Positions 48,353 to 60,825 of a DNA stretch of 64,000 nucleotides are shown in pieces. Positions within the stretch are counted from its first letter, which is position 1, and the number at the start of each line of letters is the position of its first letter. The stretch is from Cryptomeria japonica (lineage: Eukaryota; Streptophyta; Pinopsida; Cupressales; Cupressaceae): NCBI RefSeq assembly GCF_030272615.1, contig NC_081415.1:379583392-379647391 (forward strand). Direction: 5' to 3'. The translations under genes were made by a program, and so were the position numbers. Below the pieces are notes generated by a model. It was not told where the DNA came from and did no database searches. It saw only the letters and a program-made list of their open reading frames with translations.

Positions 48353-49074
48353 TTTATCCCCCACTTTAGTGGGAGTATGAGCGTATGCCAATGTTGTCAG
48401 TAAAGTACAAGGAAACAAGATTGAAAAACTTTTACCATGTCAAGAAGGCAAGATGCACCAAGCCCCCAATGGACTTTGGATCTTACAACTTTGATTGACA
48501 AAGTAAAAGGAAAGATCAAGAGGAAAGAACCATGACTACAAGTAGCAAAGTTCCCCTGACTATGAGTGGTGAAAGCCAAGATACTAAAGATTACAAAGCA
48601 AAACAAAGTTCACTAAGTAATTTTAAGTATCAAGAAGGAAAATATGAGTGGAGTGTATGCCCCCACATTAAAGAGATCGCATGCACCTTATCGGGAGTGA
48701 TTGCTTTATGGTAGGATACACCAAAGAGAGAGAGAAGAGATGAAGCACATTATTGCAAGGATTTAGCCCCAATCAAGGAATAAACCCAAGGATAATGGAC
48801 ACAAAACATGAGGTACGAGGTAGTTTCACTTTCCTTGGGGTCAGTGTGTTGTATGATAACTCATGTATATCATATATGTATGTGCATATAATAATCATCA
48901 TTCCCCAAAGAAGGACACTATCTTAGAAGAAAGGGAAGAGAAGATGTCTTTTGAGTCAACATGAAAGAGACCAAAAAAAAATATCTCAATGCTTTTCATC
49001 ATCCCCAAGTAGACATTAAGGGGATAATAGAAGAACAAGGATACCCATAGAAGAATGGTCAAAAAAGAGAAAGA

Positions 49075-49099
49075 AGAGAGAGAGAGAGAGAGAGAGAGA
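49075..49099 (+). repeat. (GA)n microsatellite
   Basis: About twelve uninterrupted GA/AG dinucleotides in the 3' untranslated part of the outer element. Confidence 0.9.
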
Positions 49100-49120
49100 A
49101 GACCTACAGTGATAATATTG

Positions 49121-52100
49121 CTAATCTAGCATGACATTCACCTCCCGATCTTGTTGATCACTATTTTGGGAAGTTGAGTAACATGCCAAATGAGCGACAT
49201 TGAGCACAGAAAATGGAGCTATCACAAGATCCAAACAAGGACCATGCTCATGTTGTAAGTCACTTTGTTCAATTCTAGGAGCTCGGATTATGGTTTGTGA
49301 AAATTCAGTTGATAAATGCTTGTCCACATCAACATATTCATACTCACTATCAATAGCATTAGGAGTTTTATTGCCAGCATGAATAACATTTTCACCCATT
49401 TCTTCATCAAATTTTAGAGAAAGAGGAGCAAGAACACAAATAGGAGTAAAACCATCGCATGTTTTGTGCAAATTATGATTTGGAGATGTAGGTTGAACAT
49501 ATTACTTGGGAAAAAAGCGAATCATGTCGATTGTCGGAGTCTGATGAGGTTGAGTATTTTGATAGATAGCTTCACAAGCTTGAGCACGACATCTTCATTG
49601 GCTTCTCTCGCACAACGATTCTGGCATGTCTTAGTGGAAGGTTGAGAAGGGGGAGGAGCACTTGAAAAAGTAGGAATGTTTCTCTCCTTGATAGTTGAAA
49701 ATTTAGGTTGAGGTCTCTTTGGTTGAACAAGAGGAGAAGAAGGCCTCTTCTCTCAATAAGAGGAAGGAGGTGGAACTGCACCATAGAAAGGAGGAATGGT
49801 AGGTGTAGGAAGACAACTAGGTCCATCATGAGGAGGAGATATAGGTCTAGCCTTAGGACGAATATTGTTGGTCTCCTTAGGAGAAGGTATAGTCACATCC
49901 ATAGGAATAGGTTGACGATCTTCCTTAGGAGGGAGAATAGTTCTATCCGTGAGGGGAAGGACCTCATCTTGAAGAATAATAGGAATGTCAAGTGTTGGGG
50001 ATCTAGGTTGACTTAAGGATAATATCATATCTCTCTTCCATTTTTGATAAGATTTAAAAACAGCATTGCTCCTTGATGGAAGAGATTGAAATTGTTTAGG
50101 CCAAAAGAAATCAATAGGAACACTAGGGCTTCTTTCAGATGGACAAAATAAGCTATGGTTCATAGTTATGATTTCTCCATTGTGAGCAAATTTCAGACAC
50201 TTGTAGATTGGAGAAGTAATAGCCTTCATGGAAGATATCCAAGGATAGCCCAACTTCACATGGAATTGCTCAGAAGAGGGTATGATAACAAAGTCAACAT
50301 TCATGGATTTAGTATGAACTTCAATAAGAAGGGTGATGGAGACAATGGTTGGACAAGAGAATCCATCAAATAACTTCACAACCAAATTAGAAGCATCATA
50401 TTTTGGTTTATGCAATCATAAAGTAAAAAGATACTCTTCAGTTATGACATTAACCATGCAAGAGGGATCAATAAGGGCACCACGGCAAGGGATATCCTTA
50501 ACCTTTGCAACTATGTATAAAGGGCCATTGGGTGCTCTAATAGTCTCACTAGCACATCAAATCTAATACAAGGATCCTTAGGCATAACTTGTTTTTCTAC
50601 CATATTAACCAAGTTGGGAGCCATAGAGGTGAATTATTTAGAAGAGAAAGAATTAGGCACAATCTCAATAACGTTAGAGGTATGAGAAGGCAAGGGATCA
50701 ATGAAAATCTTAAGATTTTGATTAGGAGGATCTACTGATTTATTTCCTTTATCATTCACACCTGCCACATATATAGTATTATTATCAATCAAGTCTTGAA
50801 TCTTGTTCTTCAATGCAAAACATTTCTCAATATCATGACTAGGCTAACGATGAAATTGACAAAATGAATTGTTATCAAAATAAGGGGATGCAAGTTTAGA
50901 AGGATCAATTGGTTTCATAGGAGGAAGTTTGATAACATTTTTGTGCAACAATTGAGACATAATACTATGTCAAGATTCATTCAAAGGAGCAAACTGTCTT
51001 TCTCTTTAGAAAAATTTAGAAATAGAAGGCACACCTGTTGTAGAATTCACATTGTTGTTGCTGATTGTCTCATTGAACTTGATGAAGTTTTTTTTTGTTT
51101 GAACTTCACAAACAGTTGTTGAACACTCTCCCCCTTATCACTCAGATCCATAGGAGTGGATTGCTCCATTTGACTCACAACTAGTTGATAATTGTGGAGT
51201 GCTATGCACAACTGCGGAAAAGAAGTAAACTCGGACAAAATAAACTTTTCCCTAATATCTTTTTGTAAGTTAGAAATGAAAATTCTTTGAATATTAGGTA
51301 CATGAAAAGAAATTTGAGCACCCAAATACTTATATCTACCAATGAAATCAGTCACTTTTTCTTTAACACCTTATTTACAATGCATTAAATCAGTCAAAGT
51401 GATTTTAGGACAAATGTTGTTTTGAAACTATTGGATGAAAGCATTGTCCAGTTGTTGAAAGGAAGTGATAGAATAAGAAGGCAAAGAGAAATACCATTGT
51501 AAATCCTTATCTCTTAGTGTTCTTGTAAACAATTTTTCAAGCAATCTCTGATCATAGGCAAAATCGGTACACAAGGTTTGAAATATTTTGACATGCATAA
51601 GAGGATCACCTTTTCCATTATAGAGTTCTAATTGAGGTATCTCAACATGTTTAGGTGGTATGGCTTTAACAATATCAAGAGAAAGTGGGCTCGCAACATC
51701 AAAGGTGGGTACACTAAACTTGGATTGACGCATAGAAGCAATTTGTTGTTGTAAGGAAGACACGGTTTGAGCAAGATTGTTAATTGTCGCTTCGGTAGAA
51801 GAATTGATAGTAGACATAGTTGATTGAGAACGTGGTGTGATGTTATTGAAAGAAGGCATGGACTGAGAATAAGGTGGTGGGACATTATGATAAGTAGGCA
51901 TAGGTGATGATTGGGTGGGAAAAGGGGCACTTAAAGGAGGAAAAAAGTTGTTGAAGGAATTACCCCCTTATGTCACATTGATTGGTTGAGGAATAATAGG
52001 AATACTTAAGGAAGACATAGGTAAAGATGGAGGATTAAATGAAGAAGATGGATTTCCCCCATGACCAATGGTTGTAGGAAGGAAATTTTGAGTTGAAGTA

Positions 52101-52612
52101 GCCATGATGTTGGATGTAAAAGTAGGAATACTAGTCATAAGAGTAGTCAAAGGAATAGAAGGATTGACTTGTGTTGAAGAATCTGAATAACCTAGGGTTT
52201 CGGCACAACTCTTTATAGGCATGACATTAGAATCAACAATATGTGCAATGCCATGCAATATATCAATTCCATTCTTATCATTTTGAATCATGTGCTTTAG
52301 TTCTTCAATTAATGGAAGAGTTTCACTATTAGGGTATTTTTGGGACATCCATTATTGAAAGTTATCAAATTGATTGTCCAATGTTGAAAGTTGATCTATA
52401 GATACCCTAGTTAAAGCTTCTTCTTCATCATGGGATTTATCAATCAGGTGAATAGGCACATGATTAAGATGGGAAGAATTAGCATGGTCCTCATTAAAGA
52501 AGTCACCCAAATTAGGCTCCATATCCTCAGTAATTAAACCTTTGGAGGCCTTAATTCTAATGTTTTGTCTAATAGGGATATGATAGGTAGGACTAATAGT
52601 GGTAAAACTCAT
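49121..52612 (-). pseudogene. Gag/protease-like ORF relic of the outer element
   Basis: Five or more open pieces (52352-52612, 51968-52348, 51428-51901, 51047-51355, 49753-50415, 49121-49471) align end to end with the inner 993-codon ORF and its tail, starting at the same MSFTTISPT. Comparison shows that most stops lie at residues that are Gln in the inner copy: FQ-stop-WMS (HQWMS), VT-stop-GG (TQGG), IQ-stop-FQN (QQFQN), CK-stop-GVKE (KQGVKE), HR-stop-PSH (RQPGH). The protease-like site again reads LIDPSCMVNVITEE (near 50460-50500, different frame). Frameshifts near 51050 and 50420 add to the damage. The protein has the same domain layout as the inner one. Confidence 0.85.
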
Positions 52613-53715
52613 GCACTAGAGGGAAAATTTTGAATTTTGGAACAAAGCTTACAAAATTGATTAATAAAAAATTTAAGAAAATATTGATTAAACACTTTGA
52701 ACTTTGTTGGAAGAAGAGGATGATGGAATTTCTAGAAATTAAAGTAAATTGGAATTTTAAAATTAGGGCCAAGGGAATACTACTTAATTTTAAAATCAAA
52801 AATTTTAAAATCAGGGCAGACTATAATTAACCTCTTAATTTTAAAAAATTTCTTGAAATTTGAAATGTTGAATTTTGGAGGTATTTCCGATTCTAGAGGG
52901 ATCAAAAATCAACAAAATCAATCAATCTTCTGGATTTAGGCTATTAATACAGTCATAACAACCTCTCAAAATTTTGGGAAAAAAAGTCGAGGACCGTGGC
53001 AGGAACGCACATGGTCCGACCGGCTTTTTTTGAAATTTCCAGGGATGAATATTATGATTATTTCAAAGCTAACCCAAAAAAATTGACAAATTTTACAACC
53101 TCTAGATGGGGGAAATGAAGGTTCAAATGTAAAAAATAGAACCCCATTAGGGTTTTTAAGAAGAAAGAGGAATTGAATTGCAAATTTGAAAAAGGTCAAA
53201 CCTAATGGATAGGGACACCTTGGAAAATGTTTAGAAATCTAAATTTGAATGAAATTGATTGAAATTTCACAAAATCCAATTAAATTTGAAAATTAGGGTT
53301 TTATAACCTAACCACTTAATTTTGAAATTAAAATTTTGGGAAAAAGGAGGGAAATTGAAATTTTCAATTGTAGGAATAAAAACAAGTCTGAGAACAATTA
53401 GAAATCTGAAAATAAAATGGAAATCCAATTTTTGCACAAGTTCAAGATGATTGTTGAAAATTGGAACCTCTTAATTTTGTAAACTTGAATTGCAAATTGA
53501 TCAAGACAATGAGGCAATTGAATTTGACAAACAAAACAATTTTCAGATCTAAGATAACCACAAGCAATTTTTACAAATCACAAGATCAGTTTTAATTTTA
53601 AAAACTAGGGTTTTTAATGATTTAACCACAAAGTTTGCAGAAATTTGAAACTTGTAAATGAAAAATATGCAATTTTGTTCAAAGGAAAGCGTGCAAGACA
53701 TCGGGTTCACGAAAA
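52613..53715 (-). other. Leader of the outer element
   Basis: The region between the start codon and the 5' LTR is A/T-rich, with one hairpin module (GGACCGTGGC...CATGGTCC, 52991-53017) set in the same TTCTGGATTT and GGGATGAA context as the inner leader, which has two. Next to the LTR the minus strand reads TTTTCGTGAACCCGATGTC, the counterpart of the inner primer site with a T-to-C type change in TGG. Confidence 0.65.
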
Positions 53716-54529
53716 TGTAATGTTAACAATGTGTATTGGTGGGTGAAAAATGTGTAAATGAGAGATCAAGAGGAAAACTACCCTTTTCCTCCAAGAAGAG
53801 ATTAGAGTTTCACTACGGATTTCCCCTCAAACACCTTTCACCTAATTACATTGGAAGAGGAGAGGAGAATTCACTAGATTCAACCTTCAAAGGAGAAGAT
53901 AGAATTCTGAGTGAAATGGGAATGATAAGATAATCCCCCTCTTCCTAATTAAAATGCAAAGGAATTGATTGAATTGTATAGTGCAAACGTGACAAAGAAC
54001 TAATTATAACTTGAGATCAAAGTATGGGATGAAGTTGTGCACCTAGATCTAGTAGTAATATGTCAAGATGAAGTCGCCCTGTGAATTTGAGGAAAAGTTG
54101 CTCGGACCGTGGCGGGAATGTACACGGTCCTTCGAAAAATCCACAAGATGAAAAGGGTTTTTCTGCCTCTACAAATGGAGCCTGAATCCGAAAGTACAGT
54201 TGCGCACCTACAACCTACACACAGAAAAGAGAGAAAATTGAGTTGGGATTGAGGGTTTGCCTTTAGGTCAAACCCCAGTTTTAGAATTAACCAAGTAATG
54301 AAAGAAAGTACTTGCAAGTAGATGTAAATGAAAGACTAAAATGTAAATCACCTCAAGGGAGGTTGTGATAGCAACATTGATAGAAATGCTTGTGTGGAAT
54401 TGAATATTGGAATCAATCTCCTCTTCAATGGTTGAATCCTTGACTTGAATGCAACACCTAACCTTGAAGGGAGACTTGAGATGCTAATGCTTGAAAGGGA
54501 TGCTTGAATGCTTGAATTCTCTTGAACAC
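53716..54529 (-). repeat. Outer element 5' LTR, piece 1
   Basis: It starts TGTAATGTTAAC next to the leader and is interrupted at 54529/54530 by a solo LTR. It includes the hairpin at 54104-54130 (GGACCGTGGCGGG...ACGGTCC). Confidence 0.9.
54525..54529 (+). repeat. Target-site duplication of the solo LTR, left (AACAC)
   Basis: AACAC is repeated exactly at 55354-55358. Confidence 0.9.
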
Positions 54530-55353
54530 TGTTGGCATATGCACACTCCAATGAGACATTGTATGTGATTGAAGGTTTTTTCATTGATGGCAACCTTACA
54601 ATCCTATGTCACCGGCAAGGCATTACATCGGCAAGGCATTACATCAGCATCAGTAGAACACACTCTACACTGGCACTCAGGACACCGACACCGGCATAGA
54701 GAAAGGAAGCATACCGACACAGAGGCTGACAAGATTTTTGATATATCATATTTTGTTTATTATTTGAAAAACTTTATAAGCCGACTTGATATCATTGTAA
54801 AATGACTCTTATATATAAAAGAGATCATTGTAGACATTTTGTAAGGAAGTTAAAAAAAAAGTGAAAAAGTAAGGAGAAAAGATTAGGCAGACCTATTGTG
54901 CAAAATATAGGTTAAGGGGTATATGTAAAGAACAGAGCAGGAACCGGTACTGAATCTGGCATTGAAGATGCTATTGTAAAGCAGTATAAGTTATTGGATT
55001 TGTATAATCCACATTGTAAGTCAGTGAGACTTCCCATTTGAGCAGTGAGCTTTAGGCAGTTGGCCTTCCTGCATGTGTAGGCCCCTATTGTAAGTAATAT
55101 TCTCTTATTGGCTAGTAAGTGAATATTATGGGTCACAAATCCCATCGAGGTTTTTCCCACACCGGGTTTCCTCATTAAATCATTGTGTTATGGTGTGATT
55201 TTCATGTGGTTTCTTTCATTTCTATTTATTTCATTATTTCTTGCATACTGGTACACTGTTGCAATATGTTCTGCATGTTTTAAGTTGATAAATTCTAATT
55301 ACCGGTTAGATACTGATTCACCCCCCCTCTCAGTATCTGTAAGTTTCCTAACA
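54530..55353 (+). mobile_element. Copia-type solo LTR (824 bp)
   Basis: It begins TGTTGGCATATG, ends TTTCCTAACA, and is flanked by AACAC on both sides. The 3' end has GATACTGATTCACCCCCCC and CTCAGTATCTG. A TATA-like TATATAAAA is at 54812-54820. No interior sequence is present, so the full element was most likely removed by LTR-LTR recombination. Its excision restores the outer LTR phrase CTTGATCACAAATTTTCACC, seen unbroken near 47970. Confidence 0.93.
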
Positions 55354-55358
55354 AACAC
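55354..55358 (+). repeat. Target-site duplication of the solo LTR, right (AACAC)
   Basis: An exact copy of 54525-54529. Confidence 0.9.
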
Positions 55359-55800
55359 TTGATCACAAATTTTCACCTTATTGAACTTATGCAAATGAGA
55401 GGGAAAATGCCACTTAAATACATGTCAATTAGGTTTAATGAAACTGATTTTCATCACAGGCCGACATCAGGGAAATTTTCCCGCTCACTGCATAACCTAC
55501 AATGCATGCTTAGGAAAGGTCCTTCCCCAAAATAGGGTAGGGACAAGGGTGCCACACCCCTATCCTGGGAGGACAAGCATGCCACACCCCTTTCCTATGG
55601 GGGACAGTGGCGCCATGCCCCTATCCTACCCCTTTCTCCAAGGCAGAGTGCAGATAGGGTGATGTGAACGCCAAGGAAGAAGTAGATTCTGAGGGTTGAG
55701 TAGTCTTTGGTCTCCAATCAAGCTAGAGGATTTGATCTCGCATGTGTGAGAACCCTAATGTGGTCAAAAATTGCTAGGGTCGCAATTTTATGACACTTCA
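55359..55800 (-). repeat. Outer element 5' LTR, piece 2
   Basis: It resumes with TTGATCACAAATTTTCACC and ends TATGACACTTCA. Three tandem GC-rich hairpin units (55540-55566, 55570-55596, 55600-55627) stand where the 3' LTR has one. Confidence 0.9.
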
Positions 55801-55973
55801 TGTATAAATCTCTATGTTATCGTGTTGATTCATGTTGTTGCATTAATATTACTTGTTGTTACTTTCTTTTATGCATACCGGTTAATAAGTGGATTTTTTA
55901 ATAAGGCTAAAAATAATTCAACCAATAGAACACTGATTCACCCCCCCCCTCTTAGTATTCTTGGATTCCAACA
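55801..55973 (+). repeat. Copia-type 5' LTR, right fragment
   Basis: It continues the LTR broken at 39323 and ends ACTGATTCACCCCCCCC, CTTAGTATTCTTGGATTCC, AACA. The terminal CAACA lies two bases before the primer-binding site. Confidence 0.85.
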
Positions 55974-55975
55974 AT

Positions 55976-55987
55976 TGGTATCAGATC
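55976..55987 (+). promoter_or_regulatory. Primer-binding site, initiator Met tRNA type
   Basis: TGGTATCAGATC matches 11 of 12 bases of TGGTATCAGAGC, the usual complement of the plant initiator-Met tRNA 3' end used by copia-type elements. Confidence 0.85.
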
Positions 55988-56041
55988 TTGGTGCCTCGGA
56001 ATAAGTCTAATAGCTTGGGGAAGATCTTGTATCTGGAATCC

Positions 56042-57180
56042 ATGGAGATGAGTCTACAGAAGGAACTTGAAGTAGCACTTGAAGACTATGATGCTGAAAG
56101 GTTGAAGAACTTGAAGCTGCAAGATGAGTTGAATTCTACAAAGGAATTAATCCTTACCCTACAGGAGAGGTTATCATCTGCTCAAGCTAAAATGAAGGAA
56201 CTCTTACAAAGTCTAGATGATGAAGAGAAGAATCCCCTTAAGGAATTATGTCAGAAGCTTAGTCAAGAGAATAATGTCCTGAAGAATGAAATGCAAGCCA
56301 TGACCATGAGGATGTCCAAGGAGATTGAAGACCGGAAGAAGAATGAAGAAAATCTTGCTAGATCTCTGAAAGACATATCTGAGGAATGCATTAGGTTGGT
56401 GCATGAGAATGATGTGTTGAGAATTGAGTTGGTGCAATCACAAAACAATGAGAAAGAGTTGGAAAAAATGGTGGCAGTCCTAAGAAGTGATTTGGATGCT
56501 ACAAATGAATACAAAGAAAATTTCACAATCACTTCTACAAGGCTTGATGGATTATTGAAGGATCAAAGAGACATTGGAGACACTAGAGGTCTTGGATTTG
56601 AGCATGGAGAAAGCTCTGGTACTACAAATTAGGGGAGTCTACCAAACAGCTGGAATCAGAAATCATCAATAAGTCAACCCAATGCACATAAATTTAATGG
56701 TAGATGCTTTGTTTATAATAAGTTTGGTCATAGAGCAAGTCAATGCAGGAATAGAGAAAATCAGAATCATAATGCAGTTATCGGTCAGTGTTCAAATTTT
56801 AAGAAATATGGTCATAGGACAGAAGATTGTAGAATGAATGTGAGATTTCATGCATGTGGAAAGTTTGGACATATGGCTAATCAATGTAGGTCAAAGAATG
56901 GTCAAGGACTCAACAAGGCAATTTAGAAGAACAATGTTACTTGTTATGCATGCAACAACATATAGGACACACTGCTAAATATTGTAGAAGCAAAAATACA
57001 CTGGAAAGGAATGACACATCCAATGAGAAGGCAAAGAAAAATATTGGTGAAATCCAGCAAGCTCATGCTAAATAGTAGGTTAGGAAATCTGATGATCAAT
57101 CAGCAGAGGCAAATTCCTTGGTTACTCAACCAATAGAGTAGAATGTTCCTGCATCGGCATTAAACACATCTAGTAACTAA
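56042..57180 (+). pseudogene. Gag with multiple zinc knuckles, copia-type element
   Basis: The ATG at 56042 (MEMSLQKELEVALEDYDAER) opens a 197-codon coiled-coil Gag part to 56632. The frame upstream of the ATG is primer-site sequence, so this start is preferred. Past the stop, the text continues with four knuckle sites: CFVYNKFGHRASQC (second Cys is Tyr), CSNFKKYGHRTEDC (second Cys is Phe), a degraded third (HACGKFGHMANQC, first Cys lost) and CYACNN followed by a frameshift. Several stops are TAG at likely Gln sites. No protease, integrase or RT follows, unlike standard copia polyproteins. Confidence 0.8.
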
Positions 57181-57558
57181 TGTATTAGCCTTAAGGGAAG
57201 GCAAATTAATGATAGCTTCTTCATTACCCATAGTAGAGGTCTAAAAGCTCATTTCAGATCTTGGTGAAGTCAGTCTGAAGGATAACCGGTGCTGAGATAT
57301 TGGATTTTGAATCTGGTATGATATGTCGACATGCATTGACGTCAATAAGAAATTAGGGTTTCGCAGATTAAAAGGGAAAAGTTATTTCATTTTTTATCAC
57401 ACAACACTCTGAGTGAAGAAGAGCGAGTTTAAGGTGATCAAGGCGATTAAGAGCATTTTCCAGTGATTTCCAGTATTTTCTAAGCGGATTTTCAAAGGAT
57501 TTCACTGGCTTAGGTTGAGAGGTATTTTCTCTATTTTTCATGCTACTTTTATGAAATC
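57181..57558 (+). other. Linker between gag and second ORF
   Basis: No ORF. It contains AAATTAGGGTTTCGCAGATT-like leader text shortly before the second start codon, so the second ORF could be expressed from a separate transcript or by splicing; this is inference. Confidence 0.4.
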
Positions 57559-60500
57559 ATGATGGCTTCTGGATCTGCTCCCGCTCTAGCAAATGTGGCT
57601 ACCCCTATTGTGGTGGACATTAAGGATCGTCCACATCTGGAATTCAAGCAATTCCCTCAAATTGTAAAGGTTGATGACTCAATCGGCGCATTTTCTAGGG
57701 TTCTTGACTGAGTTCTTTATGTGGAAGATGTGAGAGCATATATTCATTGTACTCTGGAGGATCTGCGATCATCAAAGATGAAATCAATTTACTTGTCCAC
57801 TTTGTTGAACAAGGATGGATTTATCAAACCAAAATTTTAAATTCTGAAGGATCAGTGTTTCACCGATATTCTGGAGATGCCCGAGTTCGAGGATGAGATG
57901 ATTCATTACATGTTGAGTCGAGTCCATGGTGAGTTCATGTGGCTTTATTGACCCTACAAAATCACCAAGGAGGCAATTTGTTCTATCACTGGTTTACCCC
58001 AGGTCAGACACACACTAGACAGGAGGAAGATTCTGAACATTGAAGTGAACAAGCTAGCCGGTGCCACCTTTGACAACCAGTCAATGCAGATTAGCACCAT
58101 CAGGGATAAAGATGTTCAATTTGCAAGCATGGTAATCAAATACAAGGTAACTCAATCCAACTGGTTGAACTCTGTTTCTAGTTCCTATTATCTTCTGTGC
58201 ACACAAGATGGTAAAGGAAAATGTGAAATATGATCTATGTCAGTGGATGTGCAATGAATTGATTTCAAATTTGGGAAAGATTAAGGGAGAAAAGAAAGGT
58301 ACATTTAGGTATGGAAATCTCATTGTTTGTTCAATGATTTTCTTTCTAAATGAGATATCAAGATCCTGTAAGAGGCAATGGGCCTTTAATATACTGGTAG
58401 GAAAACAAATTAAGGATGTCTTGAGGAATTTGGGACAAGACAGAGACTCCATTATGTGGGGTTATTTCAAAGCATTTCATAAAGAAATGAAGAAAAGGGA
58501 AAGGATACCTAAGCATATAGTTGAAAAATACTCTACCGACATATGCTTCATGGTCAAGAAGGATGAAACCTTAATGGAGGCAGTGCAACCTAGAACTATC
58601 TAGGTTACTGAAATGGGCTATGAGGTTGATGCATAGATCTTGGATCTTTATGCCAAGATGCTTATAGATTCCCCAGTTGATGAGAAGGAGAAAACTTTTG
58701 GTACTGCAAAGTAGAAGGAATCTAAAGTGAAGATAGGTTTCAGTAAGAAGAAAAGGGAAGGACAAATAAAGAAGGTTGGAAAGGTTGTCTAGAAGATGTT
58801 CTCTAAGATCAAACAAATCATTGGTTAAGTAGAGACATCTCCTTCGACATCTATATAGGCTTCTCCGGAAGCAGGAACCGTCAAAGGTGTAACAAACAGG
58901 AAGAAATCAGAGACCTTTATTACTCTTGTTGAATATGGTTTTGAGACTGAGGAAGAAACCCTGAAGATTCCGAAGATCTACATGAGGATTCAGAGGAAGA
59001 AGCCCAAGGAAGGGATGCTGTAGAAAACCAAAGTCACTCCTCTAGCAGCATAGAAGAAAATTTTGAAGGAGAGGAAGCCTACTGAGAAAAGGAAACTGAT
59101 CAAGGAGTCTTCTCCCACCCCCGGTAAGAAGAAGAAATTAGATCTAGATAAAACTCTTGAATCTGGTAATAGTGTTAAGGTTATTGGTCCTCTTTTTGTT
59201 GCTAAATTAATTGATCAAGTTACAAAGGATGGTATTATGAGTAACATACAACATTATTATGTCGATATGAATGATAAAGAGCAAAAGGAGATAGAGGAAT
59301 CAGTTTTGTTATACTTAGACATATATAAGAAATCTTTACTTGAGATTGAGAAACAAATACCGACAAATTTGTATAATAAGTTAGATGTTAGGAGATTGTT
59401 TTCTATTGAGGAAGACAAACATATAAAAGTTCAGGAATTATTAACTATTTGTGGTGCTATTATTGAAGAAGAGATGCAACAGTGTCTAGATTTTGCCAAT
59501 AAATCAATTTTCCTGAGTAGACAGCGACATATAAGTCTTATGGTGGGCAGAGAAAATGAAATTGTCAAGGAAACTCATGAGGCTTGGGTTAAGTTCTTTG
59601 TTGATAAAACAGGTTTCTTTACATCACTAGATACATTGCCTAAGTTTAATAGTCCAGACATCTCGGTTGATGCTAAGGGTAAAGGTATACTAGGTGGAGA
59701 TTCACCGGTTTTGGAACAAAAAATAACTGAGGACATTTCTTCGGCAATAGCACATGTACAGGATGTAGAGATCAACATACTGGTAGAAGGCAATCCTCCT
59801 CTAGTAATTGATGTTCAAACAATTGAAATTCATGAGGTAGAGGCTACATAAATAACTGCACCAAGTGGCAAAGCTACCGGTACTAGGAGAAGGTAAAGAA
59901 TGCAGTTGATCAGAAGGCATAGGAGAAAGGTTAGGTTGAACAAACTGAAGTTAGGGTATCGGCACCTTCACTGGTTGTTGGTCCCTCATTGTTGGCACTT
60001 GACTCATCCAGTCAAGAAGATTTTGGTTGTTTTGAGAATAAGAATATTGAGTAGCTGAGCAGTTTTGAATTGATGTTTGTTGCAGCTTAGAAATTGAGGA
60101 AGGAAGGATCAAAGGATAAATAGGTTATTGAGTAGGCTATTCAAATTTTGCAAAAACTTGCACCAGAATGCAAGATAGATCAGGTTGCAAGTCCATCTGA
60201 TAAGTTGAAAGGTTTGACTGAGCACATTGCAAAAGAGTATAAAACTCTTCAGCAAGTGTCAAACTGCCAGTTGGTGAAAAGGTATAATGCATCTAGGAAG
60301 GTCACCCATCATAATATGATCACATCCGACAAAGCTAAGCTGATAGCTAAACTAACATCAGACCTAGATAATAAATTTAAGGTGGATAAGGACAAGTTGA
60401 AATAACTTGTAGTCACTTTTGATGGTATTGAATCTTTGACCAGCTCTGTTGATGGTCAAATTTTGCTTTTATAGTCTGAAATTTCAGCCCTAGAGAAGGA

Positions 60501-60753
60501 AAAGGACAAGTTACTCCAGCGGAGCAAATAATTGAGAGGTTTGGTAACTCCCCAGCTTAATACTTTGTTACTTCATAAGCAGGAATGTATGGACCAGATG
60601 AATATGCCCACACTGGTAACCCTAACAGAAGTAGAATTGCACGCTTACATTTTGAACGGGTTTGTATCAATTTTGGGAACTCTTAAATCCACATGGAATA
60701 CTTATTTGGCATTTTTGAAGGGTGCTTATTCAGATATTTTCAAGTACATTTAG
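57559..60753 (+). pseudogene. Long second ORF of unknown function in the copia-type element
   Basis: Starting at ATG 57559 (MMASGSAPALANVATPIVVD), about 1060 codons can be followed in two main frames with a shift near 58210 and another near 59880-60060. The first third has a folded-domain look (LEDLRSSKMKSIYLSTLLNK, then YKITKEAICSITGLPQ). The latter recalls the opening of plant-transposon-protein/plant-mobile-domain families, a weak resemblance. The middle is Lys/Glu-rich and basic (KRKLIKESSPTPGKKKKLDL). The later part has helices (KLIDQVTKDGIMSNIQHYYV), and the C-terminus ends SDIFKYI at 60753. At least twelve in-frame stops sit where Gln would fit, mostly TAG. No polymerase, integrase or protease motif is present. 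Confidence 0.6.
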
Positions 60754-60825
60754 ATCTAGTATTCACAGTTTTAATTTGTATAGAATTCCAGTGACTTCTT
60801 ATTTTTTGCCCCAGCCTTTGGCATT

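Larger units (their letters stand above)
39324..55800 (-). mobile_element. Outer non-autonomous gypsy-type element (interrupted twice)
   Basis: LTRs start TGTAATGTTA and end CTACA/CTTCA. The left (3') LTR is 39324-39904 plus 47756-48352, the interior is 48353-53715, and the right (5') LTR is 53716-54529 plus 55359-55800. Removing the two nested insertions leaves about 7.8 kb. The interior holds one decayed gag/protease-like ORF and no RT or integrase. The sequence next to the 5' LTR (minus: TTTTCGTGAACCCGATGTC) occupies the primer-site position. The two LTRs differ by roughly 9 percent over the first 118 bases compared by eye, so this insertion is old relative to the inner one. Confidence 0.85.
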
